In this document: one piece after another, positions 22,516-33,960 of the stretch
Numbering within the stretch: position 1 is the stretch's first letter
How the letters are laid out: the number at the start of each line of letters is the position of its first letter
Source of the DNA: Bimastos eiseni
Lineage: Eukaryota; Annelida; Clitellata; Crassiclitellata; Lumbricidae
Assembly (NCBI GenBank): GCA_959347315.1
Contig: OY365817.1
Location: forward strand, 27,649,411-27,713,410
Direction: 5' to 3'
Length of the DNA: 64,000 nucleotides
Position numbers and translations under genes: made by a program
The notes under the pieces: generated by a model
What the model saw: the letters and a program-made list of their open reading frames with translations, nothing else
The model's database searches: none
Told to the model about the DNA's origin: nothing

Positions 22516-25500
22516 TATATAAATTAACATGCTTCTTGCAAGGTACTGGAGATTCCTGTTCTTCCACATGAATTGCAAACAGCTGTATCTCTACCTGAAC
22601 TGGAGAAAATTAATCTCGGCTGGAAATTGTTGCTCAAGGCATCAGAAATAATTTCTGCTGCTTAGATCAGGCACAGAGATTTTTAAGATGAACCGAAATT
22701 TGGCCTGGATACTCGACTCGGCCGAGAATCTTAGTATTTGGACAAACAATGGGTCTGAGTATAAATGAAAAAATACTGTTACTAGTAGTAGTTACGAGTT
22801 ACAACTTCCTAGTCTAAACTGAGGCACAACCAACAAATTCGAATCTTGGACTCACACTACTCACTTGTGATACTCAGTAGGAAATTGACATTTGGACTCG
22901 GTACTATTCACTCGGTACTTAGTAAGAAATTGACACTGTTCATCCCTAAAGATAATTTACACCTGGATAAAGAAAACAAATTGTTACCTGGATTGAAGAG
23001 AATCACCGCACGCAGACATCCAAGCTCCGTCTTATCGACATTCATATCGCGCATCTTTCCAACGAGTTCTACCAGGACTCGGTCGAATATGATCCCAACG
23101 CCCGCCTTATAAGCGCTTGTGCGATGGATGCGCATTCCCGTCGACAACAGAAGACAGTCCTTGACTGCGATGGAGCGGTGGGAAAATCCAGCAATCAATA
23201 ATTCATTCCAGCCTTGAAAGAAACAAGAAGCAAACGTGGAAGAATTTGTAAATAATATTAGATAATTTCGTTTCATTATGTTTATTTGGTAATCTGAAGA
23301 ACACAACAGATGCAAAATTTAGCAGAGGGTAACAGTCACTGGAGACTAAATTAGGAACGAAAGGTCCCCTGGGTTAGTGCCACCTAGCACAGTAATCTGA
23401 CATTTATATAGCATCCCTTAGAGGCGCTCTCTACGCTGGCCTAAATGATGCTAAGTGTCATTTCATACGAATCTTTTACATTAGTTAGCAAAACAGTGCA
23501 CAGTAAGCTGAAAGAGTCACCAGTGGTGGGCCCACGCACGAGCATGGAACCACCAACGAATTCCCGTCGACAGCTGATAGATGGAATGATGTTCTTAGTC
23601 TCTGAGCCAAGAATATAGATAACATAAGCGAATGAATGAAAGATTACAGTGTAGGGACCTCGAGCAAGTCCTTCACTCCATCATTCAGTGCATACACACA
23701 CAAACATTTATGCATACATACATTCAGACATATAAACAAGTATACAAGCATTTTGGTATACATAAACACAAACATAAACACTCATATTTTTATCCATAAA
23801 AAAATACACACTGGCACCAAATAATTAATACATAAACCGCACAATCTTTACCAGCCCTAAGCAAGGTCACTTGGTCGTCGGTCGGCAGTTCCATGAAGTG
23901 CGGAATGCGCTTGGCCCAGTCGACAAGGGAGAAGAGCTGCTTGTCCGCCGCCTGGCAGATGCTCGACACAGGGTCCTCCTCCACATCCAGGTAGCTCTCC
24001 ATCTGCGGATCGACCGCCAGCTCCGCCTGGAGGATCTCTTCCACAGGCATCTCATTGTTGGCGACGGTCGAGTTTTCCAGCTCTGACTCGCACTTCTCCC
24101 TGGCACGCTGACGTTCCTCTTGCACGGCTGACGCAAAGAAAGATCAAATATTCATAGGTTGAACAGTGCCTAGGATGCTTCCCCAAGACATTTCCCTGGG
24201 ATATTTCACCTGGAATATTTATCATAGGACATTCCAGCCCTTGGATCTTTACCCTGGAACATTTCCCCCTAGGACATCTGCCCCTTTAGGACATTTCCCC
24301 CAGACATTCCCCTTCCCCATTTGATCACTTGCCCTGAACAGAATGTTGATGAGAGAGTGCACAAAATTCCCTATTTTAATTAATTACTTACAATCAATTA
24401 CTTAAAAGGTCAAATTTTGTTTAATAAGTGCACATAATAGACTTTGAGAAGCCACAATTGATGTTGGCAAAGTATTTGCTTACAAACGTTTTCTTCTCTC
24501 ATTTGAAATAGAAGCTCTGTATTGATAAAAAGAATTCTTGCTTAAATAGAAGCTGGATTTTTTAAAGAATTACTGCTTAAATAGACGCTGGATAATGAAA
24601 AAGTTACTGCTTAAATGGAAGCTGGATTGGCGAAGCATTCCAAGCCTAAATTGAAGTTGTATTGATGAAGAGAATTCTCACTTAAATAGAAGCAGGATTG
24701 TTGAAGAATTACTGCTTAAGTATAAGCTGGATGATGAAGCAATTATTGCTAGCATAGAAGCCGGATTGGTGAAGCATTCCATGCCTAAATTGAAGCTGTA
24801 TTGATGAAAAGAATTATGCTTAAATGGAAGCTGGATCGATGGAAAGAATCCTGTTAAAGCAGAAGCTAGATTTGAGGAAATAATTACTGCATAAACAGAA
24901 TATGGATTAATGAAAAGAATTCTCGCTAAATGCATGTTGTATTGATGAAATTAATGCTTGCTCAAGCATAGTTTCGTCACAGTCTCCATTGTTACTTCAG
25001 CAGTAATCGTTTTTTCATTGCAATTTAAATAAAGAAATATGACTATGAGGTCAACCTTATCGAACGCCTTCTCACCTTCTCGTTTCATTCCGACCAGGAG
25101 ACATTTCTGGTAGCGACAATACTGGCAACGATTGCGTTGGCGCTTGTCCATAGGGCAGGTACGGTTCTCGCGACAGGCGTACTGCAGCTCCTTACGAACC
25201 GTGCGTTTAAAAAAACCCTTGCAACCCTCACAGCTAAAACAGGTAAATGTAAGGTCAATGTAAGGTAACAACCAGGCCAATGCTAAAGATAATGCATAAA
25301 TCAGTCAATCAATCAATCAATGAAACTTGATATAGCCTCTTTATGTTATTTGCTGCGGATTGTCAGCTTGATAAATAAACGAAGATATAATAATTGATAG
25401 TTACTGTGAAAAGGTCATGCAAGAGTCTCAAGCATTTTGATCACCAAGCCCTTACCTGTATATTAAATTGATCACCGATCATTTACCTGTATATTAAATT

Positions 25501-26380
25501 GATCACCGATCATTTACCTGTATATTAAATTGATCACCGATCATTTACCTGTAAATTAAATTGACCACCGATCATTTTTGTATAAGCCTACCTAGATATT
25601 AATATTGATCACTAATAATAAGAATTTTCAAATAAACTAACTACCTTTATATCAGATTCATAATATTTCCCCTAGGACATTAAATGCATAAGATGAAATA
25701 TAGAGAGCAAATATCCACTTATGACCAATTTTCACTTGCACCCTGACAGATGTAATGTCGCTTAATGTAAAAGCTGTAATGTAATACCATGTAATGTAAT
25801 TCACTGTAATGTAACACCCGGTAATCAGTGTAATGTAATACCTGTATACTCCGTAGTGTTTCCCGGACGCCCTGTCTCCACAGATGGCGCAGAGGTGCTT
25901 CGTGACACTTGACGACGATGCCCCGTTGTTGTTTAGTAACGGAGGTGAGTGGTACTGCATCGGGGACTGGAGCGGGGTGTAGGTCGCCCCCATCGACACG
26001 TCCAGTAGTCCGGGGGAGTTGGCGTCGCCCACGGACATGGCCGAAGACAGAAGATTCGGAGACTGGATGTCGCGATCATCGATCATCCCCATCTCGTAGT
26101 AATCCTCGGGCGCCATGGTAACGTCCGGCGCCATGGCCATATTGGATGCCATGGTAACGTTGGCCTCCGGGGACTGCGCCATGCAGTCGTACCCCATGCA
26201 TTGGGGCGAGAAGCCGGAGAAGCTGCTGAGGGGCGGAAAGATGGACAGTTGGTCGACATATCCGTTTGCCTGGAGGGAAGAGGTCAACGGGGTCAAACCC
26301 ATGTAGGAAATGTCTCCATTTTTGTCGTTCTCCATGGATTCTGTTTTGGGGGAATTGCGTAAACCGTCCGCAGAATTCAT
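21985..26380 (-). CDS. RXR: Retinoid X receptor, NR2B nuclear receptor (5 coding exons, 483 aa)
   Basis: Exons, 5' to 3' on the minus strand: 26380-25842, 25233-25076, 24127-23852, 23212-22988, 22238-21985; 1452 nt in closed phase. RXR is a nuclear receptor that binds direct repeats of AGGTCA as homodimer or as the common partner of other receptors. Layout: a Ser/Met/Pro-rich A/B domain (1-160); DBD from Cys164 with [17 protein letters not shown], zinc finger 2 and [10 protein letters not shown]; hinge [15 protein letters not shown] with [66 protein letters not shown]; helix 12 [11 protein letters not shown] (AF-2). Exon 1 has an acceptor at 26425-26426 and an open frame for 14 codons before the ATG, so an upstream coding or leader exon is possible. 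Start at 26380 is therefore tentative; the rest is secure. Confidence 0.96.
22450..22520. repeat. (AT)n microsatellite in RXR intron 4
   Basis: About 60 bases of uninterrupted TA dinucleotide between exons 4 and 5. Minus-strand open frames across it are Tyr-Ile repeats with no meaning. Confidence 0.9.
22684..22948 (+). mobile_element. hAT-like MITE, diverged copy in RXR intron 4
   Basis: Begins TAAGATGAACCG (a mutated TAGGGATGAACCG) and ends GTTCATCCCTA, with internal ACTCGGCCGAG and ACTCGGTACT blocks shared with 26992-27427. Flanking 8-mers do not match, so the ends or the duplication have decayed. The right end is 40 bases from the exon 4 donor. Confidence 0.65.
23395..23600. repeat. Retroelement tail in RXR intron 3
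   Basis: Contains a segment reading TTTATATAGCATCCCTTAGA followed by GGCGCTCTCTACGC, also found at 28300-28370, and a 'CCAACGAATTCCCGTCGACA' block. Orientation opposite to the GGCGCTATATAAA tails elsewhere. Non-coding. Confidence 0.55.
24190..24940. repeat. Two decayed minisatellites in RXR intron 2
   Basis: 24190-24330 is an imperfect array of 'GGACATTTCCCCCTA' phrases about 20 bases long. 24510-24940 is an imperfect array of about 40-45 bases built on 'CTTAAATAGAAGCTGGATTGATGAAGAATTA', at least nine diverged copies. Neither encodes protein. Confidence 0.75.
25076..25233 (-). other. RXR: RXR exon 2: second half of DNA-binding domain
   Basis: Encodes from the split Ser180 through [20 protein letters not shown] and the second zinc finger [20 protein letters not shown] to MKRE. 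The P-box CEGCKG is exact and all eight zinc cysteines are present between exons 1 and 2. The donor splits Ala after MKRE; joining to exon 3 restores [13 protein letters not shown] Gly seen in unspliced reading here is intronic. Confidence 0.95.
25455..25580. repeat. 31-bp minisatellite, 4 units, in RXR intron 1
   Basis: Unit of 31 bases containing ATTTACCTGTATATTAAATT then GATCACCGATC, four copies with few changes. On the gene's strand each unit contains ATACAG|GTAAAT, a good 5' splice-site consensus that resembles the true exon 1 donor (TACAG|GTATTA). Confidence 0.85.
25751..25841 (-). repeat. GTATTACATTAC repeat starting at the RXR exon 1 splice donor
   Basis: On the minus strand the intron opens GTATTACATTACAC, and the block GTATTACATTACA or a variant recurs five to six times in the first 90 bases with spacing of about 17-19. 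The first repeat unit contains the donor GT itself. Confidence 0.8.
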
Positions 26381-26991
26381 TTTAAAAGAGATGTTGAAAA
26401 TGCACGAGAAGTTCAGTGCTTTGTCTACAGAGCAATAAAACAAAAGATATCCTTCAACAATGTGTGTATATATGTATCTAATATGCATGCATCTAATAAT
26501 GGATGTATGTATAAATATCTGTGTGTGCATATCTGTATGCCTAAATGTATGTGTGTGTATGTATGTCTAACTGCATGTGTGCAGCATGAGCGTCGGCCAA
26601 AACAGTAACTAACTTCTATAGAGCCATTGTCTAGAGTACAATATATCAACCAATGATGCTCCAAAACCAAAGGGCTCTGTAATGAGACCAGTATCCAGTA
26701 AACAAGACAAAGACAATAAGTCTGAAGTTGAGAAGGAAACAACAAAACTGACTGAGTAGAACAAACAGATACAGGAGACAGATTGAACCATACAGAGCAA
26801 ACAGACAATGGATAATATATAACCCTTCTGTCATGACCTATTGACCTTCAGAAGAGGCTGAATCAACAGCAATGCATACAGAGCCAGACTTACATTGATA
26901 CAAACACGTGTAAGTACCTACTAACACAGATACACATACAGACATACAAACATTTAGGCATACATACACAAATACACTTAGACATACATAC
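26381..26991. other. RXR upstream, simple sequence
   Basis: Contains ATGTATGT/ATACAT-type simple sequence (26455-26580, 26930-26990) and a segment without recognisable features. An acceptor-like CTCTGTAG on the minus strand at about 26425-26432 suggests that a 5' leader exon lies further right, but I could not place it. Confidence 0.45.
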
Positions 26992-27427
26992 TAGGGATGA
27001 ACAGAAACCCGGTTAGGAACTCGGCTCGGACCGAGTTTCGCAGTACTCGGCATTGCTCAGACTCGGAGAAACAATGGGTCCAAGTGTTAATATTTCCGAT
27101 TTTCTGTTTTGAAACGAAAATTGGATTTATTAGTTTACAAAACGACAATCGACCAAACAAAACCCAAATACTGTTATTTTCCATTCTTACAAACTACAAC
27201 TTCCCAATCTAAACCCAAAAAAATATTCATAAAAGTTGTGCAAACAGTTACTTCAAACTAAAAATCAAGAGAATGAGACTATTAAATATTCGATACTCGG
27301 TACTTGGACTCGGCAAATTGAACTCGCAATACTCGATACTTGGACTCGGCAAATTGAACTCGGCAAATTGAACTTGCAATACTCGGTACTTGGACTCGGG
27401 AAGATATTCAAACTCGGTTCATCCCTA
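26992..27427 (+). mobile_element. hAT-like MITE with 8-bp target-site duplication
   Basis: 436 bases bounded by TAGGGATGAAC and its inverted match GTTCATCCCTA. Both flanks read ATACATAC (26984-26991 and 27428-27435), an 8-base duplication as made by hAT transposases, though the site lies in ATAC-type simple sequence, which weakens the test. Internal TACTCGGCA/ACTCGGTAC palindromic blocks and a 27-31 base internal repeat (TTGGACTCGGCAAATTGAAC) are present. No transposase frame. Related copies at 15895-16028 and 22684-22948. Confidence 0.75.
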
Positions 27428-27435
27428 ATACATAC

Positions 27436-29290
27436 ATGTACGTACACTTAGACATACATACAAATACACAACCATTAAGACATACACAGACACAAACATT
27501 TATACATACATACGTACATTTATACATTCAGTTCATACATAGATACATACATTCATATATATATATATATATACATTAACACATACATACAGTCTGACAT
27601 CGACACATGCATACATACATCATGTGCTTACAGTACATAAGGCATACACTTCAGCAAACAATTGAGACACTATCGGACAGATCATAAACGTATCGGCTAA
27701 AAATAGACGCATATCAGACTAATGAGACGGAATCGATTACGTCAACTTTTTCCTGGAACAGTTCTTCGTTTACCATGTAGCTTTCAGTTGTGCGGCTCTC
27801 AATGACTAGGCAAAAACCACAGCCCCATATCATCGAGTCATTTTGTATTACCGCACAACACTCACTCACTCACTCACTCGGGCCGTAACGAGGCACCCGG
27901 ATAGATAAGGAACTGATAAAAGTACAGGGGTCAGGGTGTCCACGGCTCCCCTCCCTTCGGGCCTGTCTCCTATCAAGAAGTCGTTGAGATCAAGCGTTCA
28001 GAGTCGAGAGAGTATGGAGGCCCAATGATATCGTAATTGCTATAAAAAGTCTGTATTGGTCTCACACGTCCATATATATATATATATATACACATTTATA
28101 TATATATATATATACCTATATATACATACACTCATGTACCAGTGACTGAGATATAAACGCGTGCACGGGGGTGATTGAGTACAAGGTAGGTCAGTAAGTA
28201 AAGATGTGGCGTCATGATCATGCATTGAGGAATGAAGGCTAATTACAAAAGGAAAAACAGGAAATTGTTCCTCATTAAATCGGTTTAAATCTATACAAAC
28301 AATTTATATAGCGCCCCTTCCAGATATCTACTCAGAGGCTCTCTCTGCACTGACCTAGATGATGTTAAATGTCAAAGTGAGCAACTTGACAAAGCGCCTC
28401 TTCAAGAAATCCACTCAGAGGCACTCCCAGTCCAACCTCGACCAAAGAAGACAGATTTCACAATAGAATAAAAGTGTTTGGGATAGAGAGTTCTTATGCA
28501 AGAACCGAAGATCCAATGGGAGGACATTCCAAGCAGTCGGACGCAAAACTGAAGAAGCATTATACTGCATAATACAGGTCAGAGAGAAAGGGACAAGAAG
28601 AAGACCTGGTTAAAAGTAGTTCACACTACATAATATATACTACATAATGTAATGTAATGGAGCACTTATATAGCGCCACTCGAAACAGAGGTGCTCACAA
28701 CTCAACAAAAAAGCTAAACATAGAAAAGGCAAGTCTTTGGGCACTTCCTGGAGGCAGAGGTAAAGAGAGAGCGGCTCCTTCTGAGGGAGGGAGGGCGATG
28801 CTGTTCCAGCTGGTGGGACACATGTATACATTCGAAGCTGAGGCAAAACCAAAAAAATCATATTAAAGATTGTGCAAAATACCAATTGAGCTAAAAATCA
28901 AAAGGAGTCTTTAAACATTCAAAACTCGAACTCGGTACAACTTAATGCGTCATATTCGTAGGAAATTGACATTTGACACCATGTTCATTTCCATCGGATG
29001 CATAAAATTCGTCAGTGAGAGATACCATCATACATACCAGAGCGGTGTCCATCTAGTGACAGAAACCGGGATCGAACAGATATGTAATCTCGAGCTATCT
29101 AACGACGACCCGCAAAAGCGGAGTCGCGGGAACGAGCTTCTACTTCACAGGCACTCTGTGTCGAAAACAAAGTGTGCAAAAATCGGTTCCAGGGCAAGAT
29201 ACAAAGACTTCAGAGGCAGACAGTCAAACCTCAACGGTGTTTAGAATTGAATCGGTGAGAGAGGTAAACCATGATCAAACCGAATAACGT
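27436..29290. other. RXR upstream region with simple repeats and retroelement tails
   Basis: 27436-27640 and 28070-28125 are ATAC and (AT)n simple sequence. 27840-28020 has a more G+C-rich segment that could be RXR promoter or leader, without a decisive motif. 28270-28620 carries two retroelement tails (TTTATATAGCGCCCCTTCC and GCGCCTCTTCAAGAAATCCA). 28640-28980 ends in a diverged MITE right half. 28945-29244 is a 99-codon open frame with no recognised domain. Confidence 0.45.
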
Positions 29291-29294
29291 CAAG

Positions 29295-29595
29295 TGCTCA
29301 GGCCCGCCGAAATGGGGGAGGGTAAATGCACACGGACTCGGTGATTTTTAGGGGGCCCGGGTTCGCAATAACTTATAAGGGTATTATAAACGATTTTGCT
29401 GTGGTAAAATCCAAAAGGTTGCTTCTTGAAGATAGCTCAGAAGCCCGTGACAGCTGTGCGGGGGTATCGAAGGTAAACATCCAAGGCCCCGGCGAGTTTT
29501 AGGGGCACGGACTCTCAATAACTCATGAGGGTATTATAAACGAGTTAAATCCAAGAGGTTGCCTCTTAAAGATAGTTCAGAGGCCCGTGACTCTC
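29295..29595 (+). repeat. Diverged tandem duplication, about 165 bp
   Basis: Two copies of a block containing GGTATTATAAACGA, 'AATCCAAAAGGTTGC/AATCCAAGAGGTTGC', 'AAGATAGCTCAGAAGCCCGTGAC/AAGATAGTTCAGAGGCCCGTGAC'. Copy 1 is about 29300-29452 and copy 2 about 29470-29592. The CAGAGGCCCGTGAC end also occurs in reverse at about 35505-35525. Function unknown; no coding frame. Confidence 0.65.
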
Positions 29596-29599
29596 TCAG

Positions 29600-30640
29600 T
29601 CGAGGAACCCGGAATTTCTGCCGCTGCCTCTCTAAGCGCTTGCAAAGTAGAGTTAAAGAAAGAGTATCATTTCACTCGGCAAAGGTGTCTTGACGCTCCA
29701 TATCAATGTTTATAATGCACTTCAACACACAACTAACCTCCGACTTTACAGCCAGAGTCAGAAATAGTTGTGGCAACGCATAATAAGAGTATTTACGACA
29801 GAGGAATGTATCGGCCACGACGCGAGGCAAGCCACCAGACTTGTTTTTGTCTGCTCACAGTACCGGTAACGAATCCGAGGATCCCCAGGCAGAGAGACCC
29901 CTCGCCTCTTCAACTGGTCGACACAACTTAGTCAGTGTATTAATGAATAATGTTAATTAACCACACTGTAAGCATTTTTAAAATTGTCGAGATATCTTTA
30001 TCCACCTCTAAAAATATCTCAATTTCACCAACCGATCAATTTTCGTAAACTTTCGATTTCTTCTCCACTCGAAGAGAGCCGAGTCGCAGGAAAAACTCAG
30101 TCAAAACAAACTCCACAGACAGCGAAGGTCAAGGTTGGTTCGAGGTCAAGATTTAAAGGTCGTGCGGGTTGACAATCACACGGTTACATTGGAGCAGGCC
30201 TCGTTCCGTCATCATTTATAAATAGCAGACGACTCTTTGGTCTTTGAACTCTACCACTGTTTGCACTCTGACAGTGCCAGTCCAAAGCCTGGATAAAGGA
30301 GGAGGGCGATGCCAATGATCCCTGTTATAACACAGTGTTGTTAAACTGCAACTACTACTACTTGTTCTTTAGAACTCCATACAATGAATGGCTACCAGTA
30401 ATCGTTACAAAATCATCATTATCATTGTCATCATCACCACCCATGTTTGCATCACATATAACGCATTACTGTAACTTGTTACTGTTTCACAGTAACTTTT
30501 GGAGTAACGATTTACTTTTTATCAGATCGGTAACAGATTACTTTTATGAGGTAATGACACACCAAAAACTTAGTTACTTGGCGTTACTTTTAAATCAATC
30601 TGTGTATGCATCATCTAGACCATTAATGGCACAATCAATA
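29600..30640. other. Intergenic, no gene seen
   Basis: Unique-looking sequence with short open frames only. At 30225-30330 lies one of four copies of a repeat containing GGCAGTGCCAGTCCCAAGC (here AGTGCCAGTCCAAAGC) and GGAGGAGGGCGATGCCAATGAT; others at 36545-36620, 45125-45200 and, reversed, 60590-60650. Confidence 0.5.
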
Positions 30641-31000
30641 TAATCAAAGGTGGCTTTCTTCTCACCCATGATAAGGAGTCTGGTGCTATACGGACCATGA
30701 GGAAGACAGACATCGGAAGATTGGAGCCCTTCGAGATGTGGATAACTGGATATGGCAAAGGATGGAGAGTCAGTCGGATGGAACGCAGGACAAATGAAGG
30801 GATACTACAAATGGTGGAGGAAAAAGATATCCCTGATACGAAGAAGTCGAAGAAGATAAAGATAATGGTTGGTTCACATAAAGAGGGAAGACTCGCTCCT
30901 ATAAAACAATAATTGAGGGAAGAATCACGGCAAAACAAAAGTGGAAGACCAAGAATGGTGTAATTTAATTGGATGATGAAGCACAATTGCAGCAAGCTGA
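30640..31000 (+). mobile_element. Decayed non-LTR retrotransposon, C-terminal fragment
   Basis: The frame at 30697-30912 reads FEMWITGYGKGWRVSRMERR then TNEGIL, a damaged form of the FEMWCYRRMLRISWTDRVTNEEVL block found at the C-terminus of many invertebrate reverse transcriptases. GRPRM-like text follows at about 30945. Frame breaks show it is dead. The following 31000-32060 holds no gene I can support. Confidence 0.65.
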
Positions 31001-32074
31001 AGAAAATACCAAAGAACCAAAAGAGGAATACATATCTGTTAGTTATTCAGTTTACCGTCTGTGTTTCAGTAAACACCAGAAAATTCAGATGACACCAATA
31101 GCAACACAATTTAAAAATGTTTAACCATTACAAACTGTCAATTTAATATAATATCATTATAATTAAGTTTATCGATTGTCTTCCTGATCCAGGTTATAAA
31201 TTAAATTTGATGACAATTATATAACTTTAAATAGTTGTACAGCCATTTGAAATGTGTCACCCAAGGTCATAGCTTCCTTTGTTTTCATAGTAAATCCAAC
31301 CAAGTTCTGTATCGATGTGGTATATACAGAATTCAAGTGCCATAAAAACCACCAGGAGCCCAAAGAGCAACACCCAATAATTAGATAAATTAAATAAACG
31401 CAGCTTAAGTTAGATCCGATTATTAGCGGAAGGTCAGTGATTGAGAGCCTGTCAGAGAGATTGAAGAACACGGGCAATAAATTCGCAGTCTCAGTCAACT
31501 AGTCTTCGATGATAGCAGTCGCTTATCTAAGTCAAGAGAAGCGAAGGTTGAACAATGTCTCTTGTTTATCTATGCAAAGGCTACCGAATGAAGAATCTCC
31601 TTTCTGACAAGGTTATCAGAATACGCTGCGAGTATTCACAAGGGATGACAGTGTACTGTGTATCACTGGGTGGGCGACCTATTGGCCGACGTATTGCAAA
31701 AAGATTCAAACGGATTGCACAATATGGGTTAAGGTGCAGTAACCGACGATGACAACGCATTTTATCAAGAGGACTCAAAATATTCAGTGGTTGAAATAAT
31801 AATTGCATCACCTGGTGATCAAAGTGATAGGCGGCACATGATATAATAATTATTTAGGACGTACTGAACAGAAAAAATTAATTAACCTTATTTTTTCCTT
31901 GTATGGACAAACAGAAAGTTCTCACAAATATGTAAATGTCTGATTTTACGCTTGCTTACAAAATAATTTGAATGACATTAATTTAAAAAACTGACTTTAA
32001 ATGTTTTGGTCTATTTATAATGCATGGTTGTGTTGTAAGAATGGTTGCATTTATGCATATATTCTTATCACCAA

Positions 32075-32290
32075 AATTTGATATCATCCTTCTTCCAACA
32101 TCTTTTGCTCAGAAGTGCACACGCCACGACGGCGCAACTGCAGTTGTCCTGCAGAGCAATGGTGCGCGAAGGACTTGCTCAAGGTCCCTACACAGTGACG
32201 CTCCGGACGAGGGTCGAACCCGCTTCCTCAGCGCACACTGAGTGTTACGGGCCGACCGCTCTAACCGATCGGCCACTGTGCCACACCACA
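32075..32290 (-). mobile_element. tRNA-derived SINE, minus orientation
   Basis: Plus strand runs from TTTGATATCATCCTTCTTCC to CCGATCGGCCACTGTGCCAC. Reversed, it starts GTGGCACAGTGGCCGATCGG and has GGTTAGAGCGG and a B-box-like segment (GGGTTCGACCCTCG at about 32207-32220). Followed by (AT)n at 32295-32335. Confidence 0.88.
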
Positions 32291-32335
32291 TGTGTGTATA
32301 TATATATATATATATATTCAATATATATATATATA

Positions 32336-33090
32336 TTCATGCTTGCATGTCTGTATGTATGTACATTTGAGTGTCTGCATGCATGTATGTTTGTATATAT
32401 AGGTGCATGTTAGTGTGAGTGTATGGATGCATATACCATGTATGTCAGTATATGTATGCAAGAAAATGCTTTATGCATAATGAGTATACAATTACAACAT
32501 GATACACAGTCCACAATACAAAGTTCTGCTGTAATATATTTGATATTAAGAGCTAATATAGTTTCAGTTAAAACTCCATACACTGTCTAAATTAATACAG
32601 TGTGCACCATAAATAAAATAAAAGAGTAAAATAATAAATAAAAAAGTTGTTAATCAAGTGAAAATTCAGTTAAGTTAAAGCACTTAATTCTTATAAACAA
32701 AAATAATAATAATAATAAGTTAAGTTAAAATCAGTAAAACTACAAGCACGCATTCTGAGGGAAGTGGCAAGGCATGAAAATCATCTACTATGTCATACAG
32801 AGCAAACCACGTGGAATGGCAATGCATCACAAAACATTCCAACAGGCAAAGTCCAGACAGATACCAAGGCCAAAGTCACAACTCAAGAGGAAAAAGAAGT
32901 TTATGAGGATTAGAACATGAGATGGTGGAAGGTGGTAAAATTATATTTCCACGAAAGGTTTCACATTTACAAAACCCAGTAACACTTTCAGCTTTTTAAT
33001 CAACCAGAGTGATCGTAATCATAATAGTAAACTCAAAATTTATACAGAGCCTTTGATGATGCATTCTGTAACTCATTCTCTGTTAACACA
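32336..33090. other. A+T-rich intergenic, no gene seen
   Basis: TGTATG-type simple sequence (32340-32470), then AATAAT-rich sequence around 32600-32730. No recognised repeat or coding frame. Confidence 0.5.
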
Positions 33091-33093
33091 TTG

Positions 33094-33298
33094 GCCGATC
33101 GGTTAGAGCGGTCGGCCCATAACGTTTAGTGTGCGCTGAGCAAGCGGGTTCGACCGTCGTTTGGGAGTCACTGTGTAGAGACCTTGAGCAAGTCCTTCGC
33201 ACACAATTGCTCTGCAGTACAACTACAATTGCGCCGTCGAGGCGTGTGCACTTCTGAGCAAAAGATGTTGGAAGAAGGGCGGTATCAAATTTTGGTAA
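33094..33298 (+). mobile_element. tRNA-derived SINE, plus orientation
   Basis: GGCCGATCGGTTAGAGCGG head, B box GGGTTCGACCGTCG, body with CACTGTGTAGAGACCTTGAG and tail GGGCGGTATCAAATTTTGG. About 1 kb from and inverted to the copy at 32075-32290, so the two could pair. Confidence 0.88.
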
Positions 33299-33339
33299 TA
33301 AAAAAGCAAAGTCACTGGAACCAGCTTATTCATATGAAA

Positions 33340-33960
33340 CAAAATCAATGGGCCGGGTCTTGATCCAAAGAGTCAAGCATGCAGACAGTCAAACGGCTAA
33401 GGCAAAACAGCGAGAGAGGTATAGGAGGAATCTGGATAGGATTTGTGAAAAAGCAGTTTCCAGTTTTGAGTGAAAGACCTAGCAAGACAGTTTTGATGAG
33501 TTTGTTGGATGGATCAGGTATTTGTCTTAATACTGGAGGGAGGTTGTTCCAAACAGCAGTGGGCATTAAGATATTGAAAAATGTTTGGGATGTGGTTAAA
33601 TCACGAATAACGGATGGATGTATGAAACCTGTGAGGATTGGTGTGTTTTATAGATGATTGATATGACTTTATATTCAATTTGTTCAGGTATTTTGAGCCA
33701 AAGGAAGAGATCTGAAGATAGTAGTAATGTAGTGGTGCTAGGCGATATTGGAGTTGGTTTTAAGGATGAAATCTACGTTCAGGAAAAGAGCATTGCAGTA
33801 GTCCAATTTATTATGAACGATACATGTAGCGACTGTAGACGCAGTTTTTAAGTCGAGTGTGGAGCCGATTCTGTGAAGGCTAAGCATATGCATTTTGCAA
33901 GAGCGGGAAAGATGATCGAAGTGATCATAAAAGCGAAGGTTTTGGTAAAAAAATTACCCC
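33340..33960 (-). mobile_element. Non-LTR retrotransposon 3' half, broken
   Basis: The minus-strand frame at 33566-33345 reads MPTAVWNNLPPVLRQIPDPS followed by KLIKTVLLGLSLKTG. This is the 'WNxLP' C-terminal block of CR1/L2-type reverse transcriptases. Further right (33650-33950) the reverse complement still matches the LINE at 13620-14700 at nucleotide level (e.g. GCAGTTTTTAAGTCGAG). Frameshifts throughout. Confidence 0.7.

Noticed and set aside
25076..25080. Extra Gly after MKRE in RXR (MKREGEKAF)
   Set aside because: This is read-through into the intron; the donor splits the codon and splicing restores [12 protein letters not shown].
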